Positions 43,601 to 51,203 of a DNA stretch of 64,000 nt are shown piece by piece. The first letter of the stretch is position 1; each line of letters begins with the position of its first letter. Below the pieces are notes generated by a model. It was not told the DNA's origin, ran no database searches, and was given only the letters and a program-made list of their open reading frames with translations. This DNA comes from Bacteroidota bacterium (lineage in GTDB: Bacteria > Bacteroidota > Bacteroidia > Bacteroidales > P3), in NCBI GenBank assembly GCA_023415495.1, contig JAEZKK010000010.1, positions 1 through 64,000 of the forward strand, given 5' to 3'. The position numbers and the translations under genes are program-made.

Positions 43601-45043
43601 TTAAGAGATATTTATATTCATAGCATTTGCAACTCCTTTGCCATATTCTGGGTCTGCTTTGTAGCAATTTTCAATATGTCTTCTCTTGATAAATTCTTCG
43701 CATCCCTCCATATTCCTTGCTGTATTCTCAAACAAACATTGCTTTTCTTCTTGACTCATAAGTCTAAACAACATTCCAGGTTGGGTGTAGTAGTCGTTAT
43801 CATATTCTCTTTCATTATAATGATAAGCATCGCCATTGATTTCTAAAGGTGGCTCTTGTTTCTCTGGGCTATCCTTCCACTCTTTATAACTATTAGGTTC
43901 GTAACCTAAGGTTCCACCATAATTATCATCAACCCTCATTGCTCCGTCTCTATGATAGGAATGGAAAGGACAACGAGGACGATTTACAGGTATAAGGTTG
44001 TGATTTACTCCTAAACGATACCTTTGAGCATCTCCATAAGAGAATAATCTTCCTTGAAGCATCTTATCAGGAGAGAACCCAATCCCTTCAACAATATTAG
44101 CAGGATTAAATGCAGCTTGTTCAACTTCGGCAAAATAGTTTTCAGGATTTCTATTAAGTTCCAATACCCCAACATCTATTAATGGGAAGTCTTTCTTAAG
44201 CCATACCTTAGTCAAATCGAAAGGGTTGAATTTATAGGTTTTTGCCTGTTCTTCGGTCATTAGCTGTATTTTAAGATTCCAACGTGGGAAATCACCCTTT
44301 TCAATACTATCAAATAAATCTCTTTGATTTGATTCTCTATCATTAGCAATAATATCAGCAGCTTCCATATCGGTTAAATTCTTTATTCCTTGTTGGGAAA
44401 TGAAATGGAATTTAACCCAAATTCTCTTGTTTTCGGAGTTAATAAAACTATAGGTATGGCTTCCAAATCCGTGCATATGTCTATAGGAATAAGGAATACC
44501 ACGAGTACTCATTGTAATTGTAACTTGATGAAGAGCCTCTGGTAAGGAAGTCCAAAAATCCCAATTATTATTTGCACTTCTAAGATTAGTCTTAGGGTCT
44601 CTTTTTACAGCATGGTTAAGGTCTGGGAATTTCAATGGGTCACGAAGAAAGAATACAGGAGTATTATTCCCAACCAAATCCCAATTACCCTCATCGGTAT
44701 AGAATTTTATAGCAAAACCTCTAATATCCCTTTCAGCATCAGCAGCACCTCTTTCTCCCGCAACGGTAGAGAATCTAACAAAACACTCTGTTTCTTTTCC
44801 TATATTTTTAAATATGGATGCCTTAGTGTATTTGGTAATATCGTGAGTTACGGTAAATTTACCATATGCTCCCGAACCCTTGGCATGCATTCTTCTTTCG
44901 GGGATAACCTCTCTATCAAAATGAGCAAGTTTTTCTAAGAACCATATATCTTGAAGTAACATTGGTCCTCTTTGTCCTGCAGTCTGAGCATTTTGATTTT
45001 CAACCACAGGTCTACCATTAGTAGAAGTTAATTTCTTTTCCAT
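43601..45043 (-). CDS. katA: catalase (clade 3 haem catalase)
   Basis: A 480-residue product from the ATG at 45043; the frame continues upstream to a TTG, but MEKKLTSTNGRPVVENQNAQ is the usual family start. Conserved pieces are the distal His region RRMHAKGSGAYGKF, VRFSTVAGERG, NTPVFFLRDPLKFPD and the proximal haem Tyr region PDKMLQGRLFSYGDAQRYRLG. It breaks down hydrogen peroxide in the cytoplasm and points to an organism that meets oxygen. It stands alone on its strand, between a repeat element downstream and a divergent small gene. Confidence 0.95.
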   Translation of the reverse strand: MEKKLTSTNGRPVVENQNAQTAGQRGPMLLQDIWFLEKLAHFDREVIPERRMHAKGSGAYGKFTVTHDITKYTKASIFKNIGKETECFVRFSTVAGERGAADAERDIRGFAIKFYTDEGNWDLVGNNTPVFFLRDPLKFPDLNHAVKRDPKTNLRSANNNWDFWTSLPEALHQVTITMSTRGIPYSYRHMHGFGSHTYSFINSENKRIWVKFHFISQQGIKNLTDMEAADIIANDRESNQRDLFDSIEKGDFPRWNLKIQLMTEEQAKTYKFNPFDLTKVWLKKDFPLIDVGVLELNRNPENYFAEVEQAAFNPANIVEGIGFSPDKMLQGRLFSYGDAQRYRLGVNHNLIPVNRPRCPFHSYHRDGAMRVDDNYGGTLGYEPNSYKEWKDSPEKQEPPLEINGDAYHYNEREYDNDYYTQPGMLFRLMSQEEKQCLFENTARNMEGCEEFIKRRHIENCYKADPEYGKGVANAMNINIS

Positions 45044-45211
45044 AATAAAAATATAATAAGTTAGTAAATCTCTTATAACCAAAGGTGATTAATATTCACA
45101 ACAAATCAAATTTGTAAATGTTCAGATATATGAGCATTTTAATCAAAAGAATTTGGTAATAATTGATTAATTGCTTTACTTTGTATTATAATTTAGAACA
45201 GACTTACAGAA

Positions 45212-45508
45212 GTGAATAAAAAAGCAGAGGTAAAAATTCATCAATTCCAATTAAGGACTCTTCTTGATGAAGAAAGAATGGAAGTTTATAATACAATATT
45301 AGCAAAACATGTATATTGTAATAATTGTAGAGGTGAAGCAAAAGAAGGAATAGAGGTTGAAGAGGTCGTTATTAATCACATAAGTGATATAATTGTTAGA
45401 GGGAGATGCAAAATTTGTAAAGGGAAGGTTGCAAGATATTTTGAGTTTGGAGAGAATGATGACTTTTTTGATAAGGTTGTGAACTTCAAAAATTCATTAA
45501 AGAATTAG
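45212..45508 (+). CDS. hypothetical small zinc-ribbon-like protein
   Basis: A 98-residue product from a GTG start. It contains CNNCRGE and CKICKGK, two CxxC pairs about 38 residues apart that probably bind one zinc ion, and a helical N-terminus (LLDEERMEVYNTILAKH). I recognise no family name. It is transcribed divergently from katA and convergently with the YgbA-like gene. Confidence 0.6.
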   Translation: MNKKAEVKIHQFQLRTLLDEERMEVYNTILAKHVYCNNCRGEAKEGIEVEEVVINHISDIIVRGRCKICKGKVARYFEFGENDDFFDKVVNFKNSLKN

Positions 45509-45522
45509 AGCCATTTTAGAAA

Positions 45523-45816
45523 TTATTTAAAGAGATGCCTTAGGGCTTCTTTTGGGTAATATATAATCATTCTTGGACCGGAGAAACGCATTACTTCTCT
45601 TATTTGTTCTCGAAATTCTTTCTTATAACAATGTTTAGTGCATTTCTTACATGAGGGTTTGCCCTCTTGGAAAGGGCAGTTATCCAATCTCTTTTTTGCG
45701 TATTCGATTAATTCATGGCAGTTATGGCAAAGCTTATTATTCTTTTCTTTCTTAGAACAATATAGCCCTACCATAAATTCCATAATTCTTTTTTCTTTTT
45801 CTATCCTCTTGGGCAT
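45523..45816 (-). CDS. YgbA-like 'nitrous oxide-stimulated promoter' family protein
   Basis: A 97-residue protein with a Cys-rich core: LCHNCHELIEYAKKRLDNCP, then CKKCTKHCYKKEF and a C-terminal PRMIIYYPKEALRHL. These match the YgbA (PF11756) family. In E. coli YgbA is tied to nitrosative stress; in other genomes it sits near nitric-oxide regulators. Several Cys residues could bind a metal or cluster. It is the last gene of the lepA-yqeY run, starting 3 bp after yqeY. Confidence 0.8.
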   Translation of the reverse strand: MPKRIEKEKRIMEFMVGLYCSKKEKNNKLCHNCHELIEYAKKRLDNCPFQEGKPSCKKCTKHCYKKEFREQIREVMRFSGPRMIIYYPKEALRHLFK

Positions 45817-45819
45817 AGA

Positions 45820-46269
45820 TTAGGACAATAACTCTTTTACTATTTGTGATACTATTTTATTATCTGCCTTACCTGCAAATTCTTTTTGAGCAGCACCCAT
45901 AACCTTACCCATATCCTTAGCAGAGCTTGCTCCGGTTTCTTTGATTATCTTTTCCAAACCAATGCGAATATCATCTTCACTCATTTGCTCAGGGAGGTAT
46001 TTCTCAATAATCCCCACTTGGAATATCTCGTCATTATAAAGATCCTCACGGTTTTGTTCCTTATACATTAGAGCCGCTTCCTTTCTTTGTTTTACAAGTC
46101 TTTGAAGAGTTGCTATCTCATCCTTTTCTGCTATTTCGCCTTTAAAGTTTTTATCTGTCTTTAATAATAGTACAGCAGATTTTATTGCTCTTAAAGCTTC
46201 TAATTTTTCTTTTTCCTTTGCTAACATTGCCGCTTTAATATCGGCATTTATTCTTTCTTCTAATTTCAT
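45820..46269 (-). CDS. yqeY: GatB/YqeY-domain protein
   Basis: A 149-residue protein of usual length with the YqeY helical domain: ERINADIKAAMLAKEKEKLE, ALRAIKSAVLLL and the C-terminal GKVMGAAQKEFAGKADNKIV. The domain is shared with the tRNA-binding tail of GatB, so a link to tRNA or amidotransferase function is likely, though the exact role is unknown. It is co-transcribed with the HATPase gene upstream and the YgbA-like gene downstream. Confidence 0.92.
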   Translation of the reverse strand: MKLEERINADIKAAMLAKEKEKLEALRAIKSAVLLLKTDKNFKGEIAEKDEIATLQRLVKQRKEAALMYKEQNREDLYNDEIFQVGIIEKYLPEQMSEDDIRIGLEKIIKETGASSAKDMGKVMGAAQKEFAGKADNKIVSQIVKELLS

Positions 46270-46281
46270 ATGTATCTTTAT

Positions 46282-46830
46282 TTACTGGTTTGCTTCAATA
46301 TCTTTTAAATTTTCTTCTATCATTTCTCTTAGGAATTTAATAATATCATTATTATTTAATGGTATCCCATCAAGAGCTTCTTTTATTTCTTGAGTATCAA
46401 AAGAGAATATATCCTTATCTGTTTTATAGTTCATAATAAAGCGAATCTCTTCGTTTTGAGCAATTGTTAGAACAAACACTCCAGCTAAATCACCCATAGG
46501 AGGGCGATCGATATTATTATGTTCAAACCAAAAACATAGTTTAGTTCCCTTCCCTAACTCACTCTCAATTATAAATCCTCCATTGCACTGCTCAGCGTTC
46601 ATCTTAATAAGAGGAAGTCCTAAGCCTACCTTTCTTGTTGTTCGAGTAGTGCTATAAGGGTCAGTAACTTTCTCAAGAAATTCTTTACTCATACCTCTCC
46701 CATTGTCGGTAATAGTAAAGCGGAAAATATTATCCTTTAAGCTATCCTCTATTTCTAATTCAATAAGGGTTGAATCAACAACTGTTGAGTTTTGAAGTAA
46801 ATCTAATATATGTAGTGAAAGGTCTTTCAT
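46282..46830 (-). CDS. HATPase_c ATP-binding protein (hydrogenase-associated type)
   Basis: A 182-residue single-domain GHKL ATPase. N box: LHILDLLQNSTVVDSTLIEL; G1 box: ITDNGRGMSKEF; G2 box: KVGLGLPLIKMNAEQCNGG; then SELGKGTKLCFWFEH. It has no His-containing dimerisation domain, so it is not a complete sensor kinase. Proteins of this type, followed by a PHP protein and a DRTGG protein, usually sit in electron-bifurcating [FeFe]-hydrogenase gene clusters, where their role is unclear. The hydrogenase genes themselves are not in this window. Confidence 0.82.
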   Translation of the reverse strand: MKDLSLHILDLLQNSTVVDSTLIELEIEDSLKDNIFRFTITDNGRGMSKEFLEKVTDPYSTTRTTRKVGLGLPLIKMNAEQCNGGFIIESELGKGTKLCFWFEHNNIDRPPMGDLAGVFVLTIAQNEEIRFIMNYKTDKDIFSFDTQEIKEALDGIPLNNNDIIKFLREMIEENLKDIEANQ

Positions 46831-46832
46831 TT

Positions 46833-47579
46833 CTAATTAATTATTGTTTCAACATAACGTCCATCCTTACCACAAATTGCTTGGCGAAACTCCGTAAAGC
46901 TAAGCTCTTCCATAACCAGATTGCAATAGGTGTCTCCAATGGAGTCGATAAAATGAGAGTCAGAATCTTGTATAAATTGGAATTTCTTTAGATAAGCATT
47001 CTTCTTTAAGAAGTTAGTCTTAGATATATGTCTTGATATCTCCAAAGCATGAGCTTTAATATCGGGTGGGACAAAACCTAATTGAGAGGTTAAGCTGTTT
47101 GCTGCCTTATTAACATGTGCTGGGACAAATAAACCATTTAATGATTCCACCTTTTCAAAGATTGTATCAAGGTCGGCATCTATTGCATTAATCAATAAAA
47201 ACTCTTTTTGGTCTATTATCTCTTCATCTTGATTAACTACCAATTGGTATCCAAACTTATCTTCATCCAAAGGTATTTTTGGGAGTTTCTCATCAAGCCA
47301 TTCTTGAAATTTATCCAAGCTTTCCTCATCCTCAAAGAAACAAAGACAGTGAGCTTCTTCCTTAGAGGTTACCTCAGCTCCCATTATAACTAAAATACCT
47401 TCTTTTTCTCCTAATTCTTTGGTTAGTTTACAGTGAAGAGTAGAATTATGGTCGGTTATTGCAATACAATCCAATTGCTTCTCCTTAGCCTTAGCAATAA
47501 TATTAGTGGGACTCATTTCCAAATCACCACAAGGCGAAAGAACAGTGTGAATATGCAAGTCGGCCTTAAAGGATTGCAT
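46833..47579 (-). CDS. PHP-domain metal-dependent phosphoesterase
   Basis: A 248-residue protein. The N-terminal PHP signature KADLHIHTVLSPCGDLEMSP carries the first metal-binding His residues. It is followed by CIAITDHNSTLHC and GAEVTSKEEAHCLCFF, and a C-terminal DSDSHFIDSIG supplies the final ligands. It belongs to the TrpH/RNase AM-like group, so a 5'-phosphate or nucleotide substrate is likely. Its place between the HATPase and DRTGG genes reproduces the order seen beside [FeFe]-hydrogenase operons. Confidence 0.87.
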   Translation of the reverse strand: MQSFKADLHIHTVLSPCGDLEMSPTNIIAKAKEKQLDCIAITDHNSTLHCKLTKELGEKEGILVIMGAEVTSKEEAHCLCFFEDEESLDKFQEWLDEKLPKIPLDEDKFGYQLVVNQDEEIIDQKEFLLINAIDADLDTIFEKVESLNGLFVPAHVNKAANSLTSQLGFVPPDIKAHALEISRHISKTNFLKKNAYLKKFQFIQDSDSHFIDSIGDTYCNLVMEELSFTEFRQAICGKDGRYVETIIN

Positions 47580-47583
47580 TACT

Positions 47584-47916
47584 TTATTGTAGTAATGAAT
47601 AGATCTCTCCAGTTATTTCAAATGCTTCTTTGCTGGTCGAAAGAATTGGGATGCCCTCTTCATTGCTTTGTTCTATTGTGTCTGCATTTGGTTCAAGGTC
47701 TTTTACAAGTACAATACAAGCAAGTTCTTTTAAGGATGCTATTGCCATAATATTCTTATGAGTTTGAAGGGTTATCCACAATTGTCCCATCTCTGCATTA
47801 CCCATAACATCACTTAATAAATCAGAGGTATATCCTCCATCTATCTTATTATCTAATCCTTTTTCGCCAGAAATGACTCTAAGGTTTAGTTTTTCTGATA
47901 ATTCTCTTACTGTCAT
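47584..47916 (-). CDS. DRTGG-domain small protein
   Basis: A 110-residue protein made of a single DRTGG-like domain: VRELSEKLNLRVISGEKGLD, DNKIDGGYTSDLLSDVMG and a closing IPILSTSKEAFEITGEIY. DRTGG domains occur next to CBS domains, in phosphate acetyltransferases and in HPr-kinase-like proteins. Stand-alone ones occur in hydrogenase clusters with PHP and HATPase partners. No kinase P-loop is present. Co-transcribed with its two neighbours; function unknown. Confidence 0.78.
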   Translation of the reverse strand: MTVRELSEKLNLRVISGEKGLDNKIDGGYTSDLLSDVMGNAEMGQLWITLQTHKNIMAIASLKELACIVLVKDLEPNADTIEQSNEEGIPILSTSKEAFEITGEIYSLLQ

Positions 47917-47933
47917 AATTCTCTTTGGTTTTT

Positions 47934-48476
47934 CTATTTAAATCTATTTCTTAGTTCTTCTTTAAGAAATTCTGATGCTCTTTCGGTTGGGGTTTTCTTT
48001 CCTCCAAGGCTTTCTAATAGTTTCCCAGCAAAGCTTGTTGGATTTACTTCCTCTTTATTATTAGAGTATAGATTATTTATTAAGCTAATTGTTTCTTCCT
48101 TTGCGTTTTTCACATGGCTCCAAGCTTGGGAAGAAATATATAGTTGTTGGGATTGATTATACTCAAACTCGTTTCTAATATTTTGAATCATTACATCCTT
48201 AAAGAGATGAGTATCCATTCCTGGTTGGAAACAACGAAGAACTAATGAGTTTGGGTCAATCCTTTCTAAAAACATAATAAGACGTTCGTATGCCTGAAGC
48301 TGAATAGGGGTGATAATATTCGTAACCTCCTTATCCTTTATCTTCTTAAGTTCAAGCAATTTCATTTTCTCTTCGTTCTCAATAAATCTCTTTAATGATT
48401 TAATATTATAAAGGCTTATAATAAACAAAGCTATAAGAAAGCTTAGAGAGAGGATAATAAAAAGTGTTATAGTCAT
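47934..48476 (-). CDS. conserved Bacteroidota membrane-anchored protein (probably DUF7935)
   Basis: A 180-residue protein with one N-terminal transmembrane helix (LFIILSLSFLIALFIISLY) and a helical cytoplasmic part. The conserved-looking core is IQLQAYERLIMFLERIDPNS followed by RNEFEYNQSQQLYISSQAWS. I believe this corresponds to the DUF7935 family of Bacteroidota, but the number is from memory. It sits between lepA and the DRTGG gene in one operon. Function unknown. Confidence 0.7.
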   Translation of the reverse strand: MTITLFIILSLSFLIALFIISLYNIKSLKRFIENEEKMKLLELKKIKDKEVTNIITPIQLQAYERLIMFLERIDPNSLVLRCFQPGMDTHLFKDVMIQNIRNEFEYNQSQQLYISSQAWSHVKNAKEETISLINNLYSNNKEEVNPTSFAGKLLESLGGKKTPTERASEFLKEELRNRFK

Positions 48477-48498
48477 AATTCTATGTTTTTTTTATTTA

Positions 48499-50286
48499 TT
48501 AATCAAGTTTCAATACTGCAAGGAAAGCCGATTGTGGAACTTCCACATTACCTACCTGACGCATCCTCTTCTTCCCTTCCTTTTGTTTTTCCAATAGTTT
48601 ACGCTTACGAGAAATATCCCCTCCATAACATTTTGCAGTTACGTCTTTTCTAACAGCCTTAACGGTTTCTCTTGCAATAATCTTAGACCCAATTGCTGCC
48701 TGTATTGCAATATCGAACTGTTGCCTTGGGATTAATTCCTTAAGCTTTTCACACATCTTTCTCCCAAGCGGATAGGCATTGTCGAAGTGAGTAAGAGCAG
48801 AAAGAGCATCTACTGGGTCTCCATTAAGGAGGATTTCTAATCTAACAAGTTTTGAAGGTTTGAAATCCAAGGGATGATAGTCGAAGGATGCATAACCCTT
48901 TGATATGGATTTTAGTTTATCATAGAAATCAAATACAATCTCTCCTAATGGCATCTCGAATACTATCTCAGCCCTATCGCTTGTTAGGTAGGTTTGGTTT
49001 TTAAGTATTCCTCTCTTATCAATACAAAGTGTTAGAATAGCCCCAATATATTCTGACTTTGTTATAATTGAAGCTATAATATAAGGCTCTTCAATAAAGT
49101 TTATATAATTAGGTTCAGGCAAACCACTTGGATTATATACATCAAGTATTTCTCCCTTATTGGTATGTACCTTATAGTTTACGTTAGGAACTGTTGTGAT
49201 TACATCTATATTAAACTCTCTTGTAAGTCTTTCCTGAACAATCTCCATATGCAATAATCCAAGGAAACCGCAACGGAATCCAAACCCAAGGGCTAATGAA
49301 CTTTCTGGTTCGAAGGTTAGGCTGGCATCGTTAAGTTGTAGCTTTTCAATAGAGGCTCTTAATTCTTCATAGTCATCTGCATCTACTGGATAAATCCCAG
49401 CAAAAACCATTGGCTTAACATTCTCAAATCCTGCAATAGCTTCCTTGCAAGGGTTTTCTACAGTGGTAATAGTATCTCCAACCTTAACCTCTTTCGAGGT
49501 TTTTATTCCTGAAATAATATATCCAACATCTCCAACAGATAATGTTGTTCTTGGCTCTGGCTTAAGTTTCAAAACTCCTATCTCATCTGCATTATATTCC
49601 TTCCCAGTGTTTACAAATTTCACCCTTTCACCTTTACTTAACGACCCATTCATAATTCTGAAATAGGAAATTATACCTCTAAAACTATTAAAAACAGAAT
49701 CGAAGATTAGGGCTTGCAAAGGAGCATTTTCATCTCCCTTTGGATGAGGTACTCTTTCAATAATTCTTTCCAAAATCTTTTCTACTCCAAGTCCTGTTTT
49801 GCCTGAAGCGGGAATGATATCATCTATATCACATCCTATAAGGTCTATAATCTGGTCGCTAACTTCCTCAGGCATGGAATTTGGCAGGTCCATCTTATTA
49901 AGAATAGGGATAATCTCAAGATTATTATCAATTGCTTGATATAGGTTTGAGATTGTTTGGGCTTGAATACCCTGAGTAGAGTCGATAATCAATAATGCAC
50001 CCTCACAGGCAGCAATAGAGCGGGAAACTTCATAACTAAAGTCCACATGACCGGGAGTATCGATAAGGTTAAGGTAGTATTTCTCTCCCTTATAAAGATA
50101 TTCCATTTGGATAGCATGGGATTTGATAGTGATTCCTCTTTCTTTTTCAAGGTCCATATTATCCAAAACCTGATTCTCCATATCCCTTGAGGAAACAGTC
50201 TTAGTAAATTCTAAGAGTCTGTCAGCCAAGGTGCTTTTCCCATGGTCAATATGTGCAATTATACAAAAATTCCTGATATTCTTCAT
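48499..50286 (-). CDS. lepA: elongation factor 4 (LepA)
   Basis: A 595-residue translational GTPase. G1 is IAHIDHGKSTLADRL, G3 is DTPGHVDFSYEVSRS and G4 is NKMDLP. The LepA-specific C-terminal domain is present, with CYGGDISRKRKLLEKQKEGK near the end. It acts on stalled or mis-translocated ribosomes. It is the first gene of the operon running to the YgbA-like gene and has a promoter box about 50 bp upstream. Confidence 0.97.
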   Translation of the reverse strand: MKNIRNFCIIAHIDHGKSTLADRLLEFTKTVSSRDMENQVLDNMDLEKERGITIKSHAIQMEYLYKGEKYYLNLIDTPGHVDFSYEVSRSIAACEGALLIIDSTQGIQAQTISNLYQAIDNNLEIIPILNKMDLPNSMPEEVSDQIIDLIGCDIDDIIPASGKTGLGVEKILERIIERVPHPKGDENAPLQALIFDSVFNSFRGIISYFRIMNGSLSKGERVKFVNTGKEYNADEIGVLKLKPEPRTTLSVGDVGYIISGIKTSKEVKVGDTITTVENPCKEAIAGFENVKPMVFAGIYPVDADDYEELRASIEKLQLNDASLTFEPESSLALGFGFRCGFLGLLHMEIVQERLTREFNIDVITTVPNVNYKVHTNKGEILDVYNPSGLPEPNYINFIEEPYIIASIITKSEYIGAILTLCIDKRGILKNQTYLTSDRAEIVFEMPLGEIVFDFYDKLKSISKGYASFDYHPLDFKPSKLVRLEILLNGDPVDALSALTHFDNAYPLGRKMCEKLKELIPRQQFDIAIQAAIGSKIIARETVKAVRKDVTAKCYGGDISRKRKLLEKQKEGKKRMRQVGNVEVPQSAFLAVLKLD

Positions 50287-50335
50287 CTACTTATATTTCT
50301 TCTTTCTAATTTCTCTGCCCTATTAATAGCAACTT

Positions 50336-50344
50336 GCAAAGATA
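50336..50344 (-). promoter_or_regulatory. -7 promoter element TATCTTTGC for the lepA operon
   Basis: The reverse strand reads TATCTTTGC 50 bp before the lepA ATG at 50286. It should drive the seven-gene run down to 45523. Confidence 0.55.
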
Positions 50345-50471
50345 CGAGAATTTTTAAAAACTAAGCATATACAAGGCTTAATCATTTCGATTAATCATGC
50401 ACAATTAATATCTTGATATGAAATTTACATATCTTTAACCCCTGCTTAATTAACATCTAAGTTAAGAGACC

Positions 50472-50570
50472 TAACTCTTGATTCTACGAAAATGTAATTT
50501 GATTCTATTTTTTTAGAATCAAGAGTTAGTTTTCTGTAATTTGATTCCATTTCGCTGTAATTTGATTCCA
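50472..50570. repeat. intergenic 21-bp-period array (TTGATTC type)
   Basis: Five 15-bp units start at 50472, 50493, 50514, 50535 and 50556, exactly 21 bp apart. The first (TAACTCTTGATTCTA) and third (TAGAATCAAGAGTTA) are perfect complements, giving a 15-bp stem around the second (TGTAATTTGATTCTA). The fourth and fifth both read TGTAATTTGATTCCA. The units equal those of the array at 848-925. It lies in the 459-bp divergent gap upstream of lepA; otherwise that gap holds only the two promoter boxes. Confidence 0.85.
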
Positions 50571-50708
50571 ATTCCCAATATTCCCCAAAAGCCACATAGC
50601 GTCGAAATTATGGTAGATTGCAATATAATTATTGGATAATAAATAACAAATCAGAATAATAAAAAGTTAAATACTCATAAATATTATGATATCTCAAAAA
50701 TATTATTA

Positions 50709-50717
50709 TACCTTTGC
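50709..50717 (+). promoter_or_regulatory. -7 promoter element TACCTTTGC upstream of the 69-codon frame
   Basis: TACCTTTGC matches the consensus and lies 28 bp before an ATG at 50746. It could start either the small gene or a long leader for the T9SS cargo gene at 51204. Confidence 0.5.
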
Positions 50718-50745
50718 AAATCAAGATATTTCTATTAAATAAGAG

Positions 50746-50955
50746 ATGAAAGAAAATAGAAACATAATAAATCAAATGCAGAACTTGCTCAAAAGAACAA
50801 AGCTCAAGCTTTCTTTGATGTATTTATTATGTGTTCTATCTGATAAAATTATAAATAAAAACTCATTCCCTTCACTATATTATTTCAATTTGCTAAGACA
50901 AAAGAAGATTCTTCTATTTTCCTTAGGGGCGTTAAGGGGAGTGATGTATAATTAA
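50746..50955 (+). CDS. possible small protein (69 aa)
   Basis: A 69-residue frame with an ATG 28 bp after a consensus promoter box. The product is basic with a hydrophobic centre (LSLMYLLCVLSDKI) and matches nothing I know. It could be a real small membrane or secreted protein, or an accidental frame in a leader transcript. The 248 bp that follow it to 51203 hold no convincing gene, only a possible remnant at 51119-51184. Confidence 0.3.
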   Translation: MKENRNIINQMQNLLKRTKLKLSLMYLLCVLSDKIINKNSFPSLYYFNLLRQKKILLFSLGALRGVMYN

Positions 50956-51118
50956 TCCCTAACACATCAACAAACTCCCCATACTCAAGAAAACATAAAA
51001 AGCTTAATATAAATTATTTTCCAAGTTAGAGGAGTATTAAGTACAATCCAAATTGTAAAATCTTTATTGAACAAATAAAGAAAACAACACATATACCATA
51101 CAACAAATATCTAAGTAA

Positions 51119-51184
51119 TTTGTAGAAATTTCTGGAGATTCAGAAGTTAAACTTGGTTCAACATTAGATATTAGAATTGAATAA
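51119..51184 (+). pseudogene. possible C-terminal coding remnant
   Basis: Twenty-one codons bounded by stops encode FVEISGDSEVKLGSTLDIRI, which looks like the last strands of a beta-sandwich protein although no start codon precedes it. It lies just upstream of the T9SS cargo pair and may be the tail of a lost neighbour. The evidence is composition only. Confidence 0.2.
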
Positions 51185-51203
51185 ATAAAAAAAAGAAAAA
51201 GAA

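Noticed and set aside
43454..43846. 130-codon frame on the + strand after the sugar transferase gene
   Set aside because: It runs through the repeat element and then antisense through the 3' end of katA. Its N-terminus is simply the translated direct repeats.
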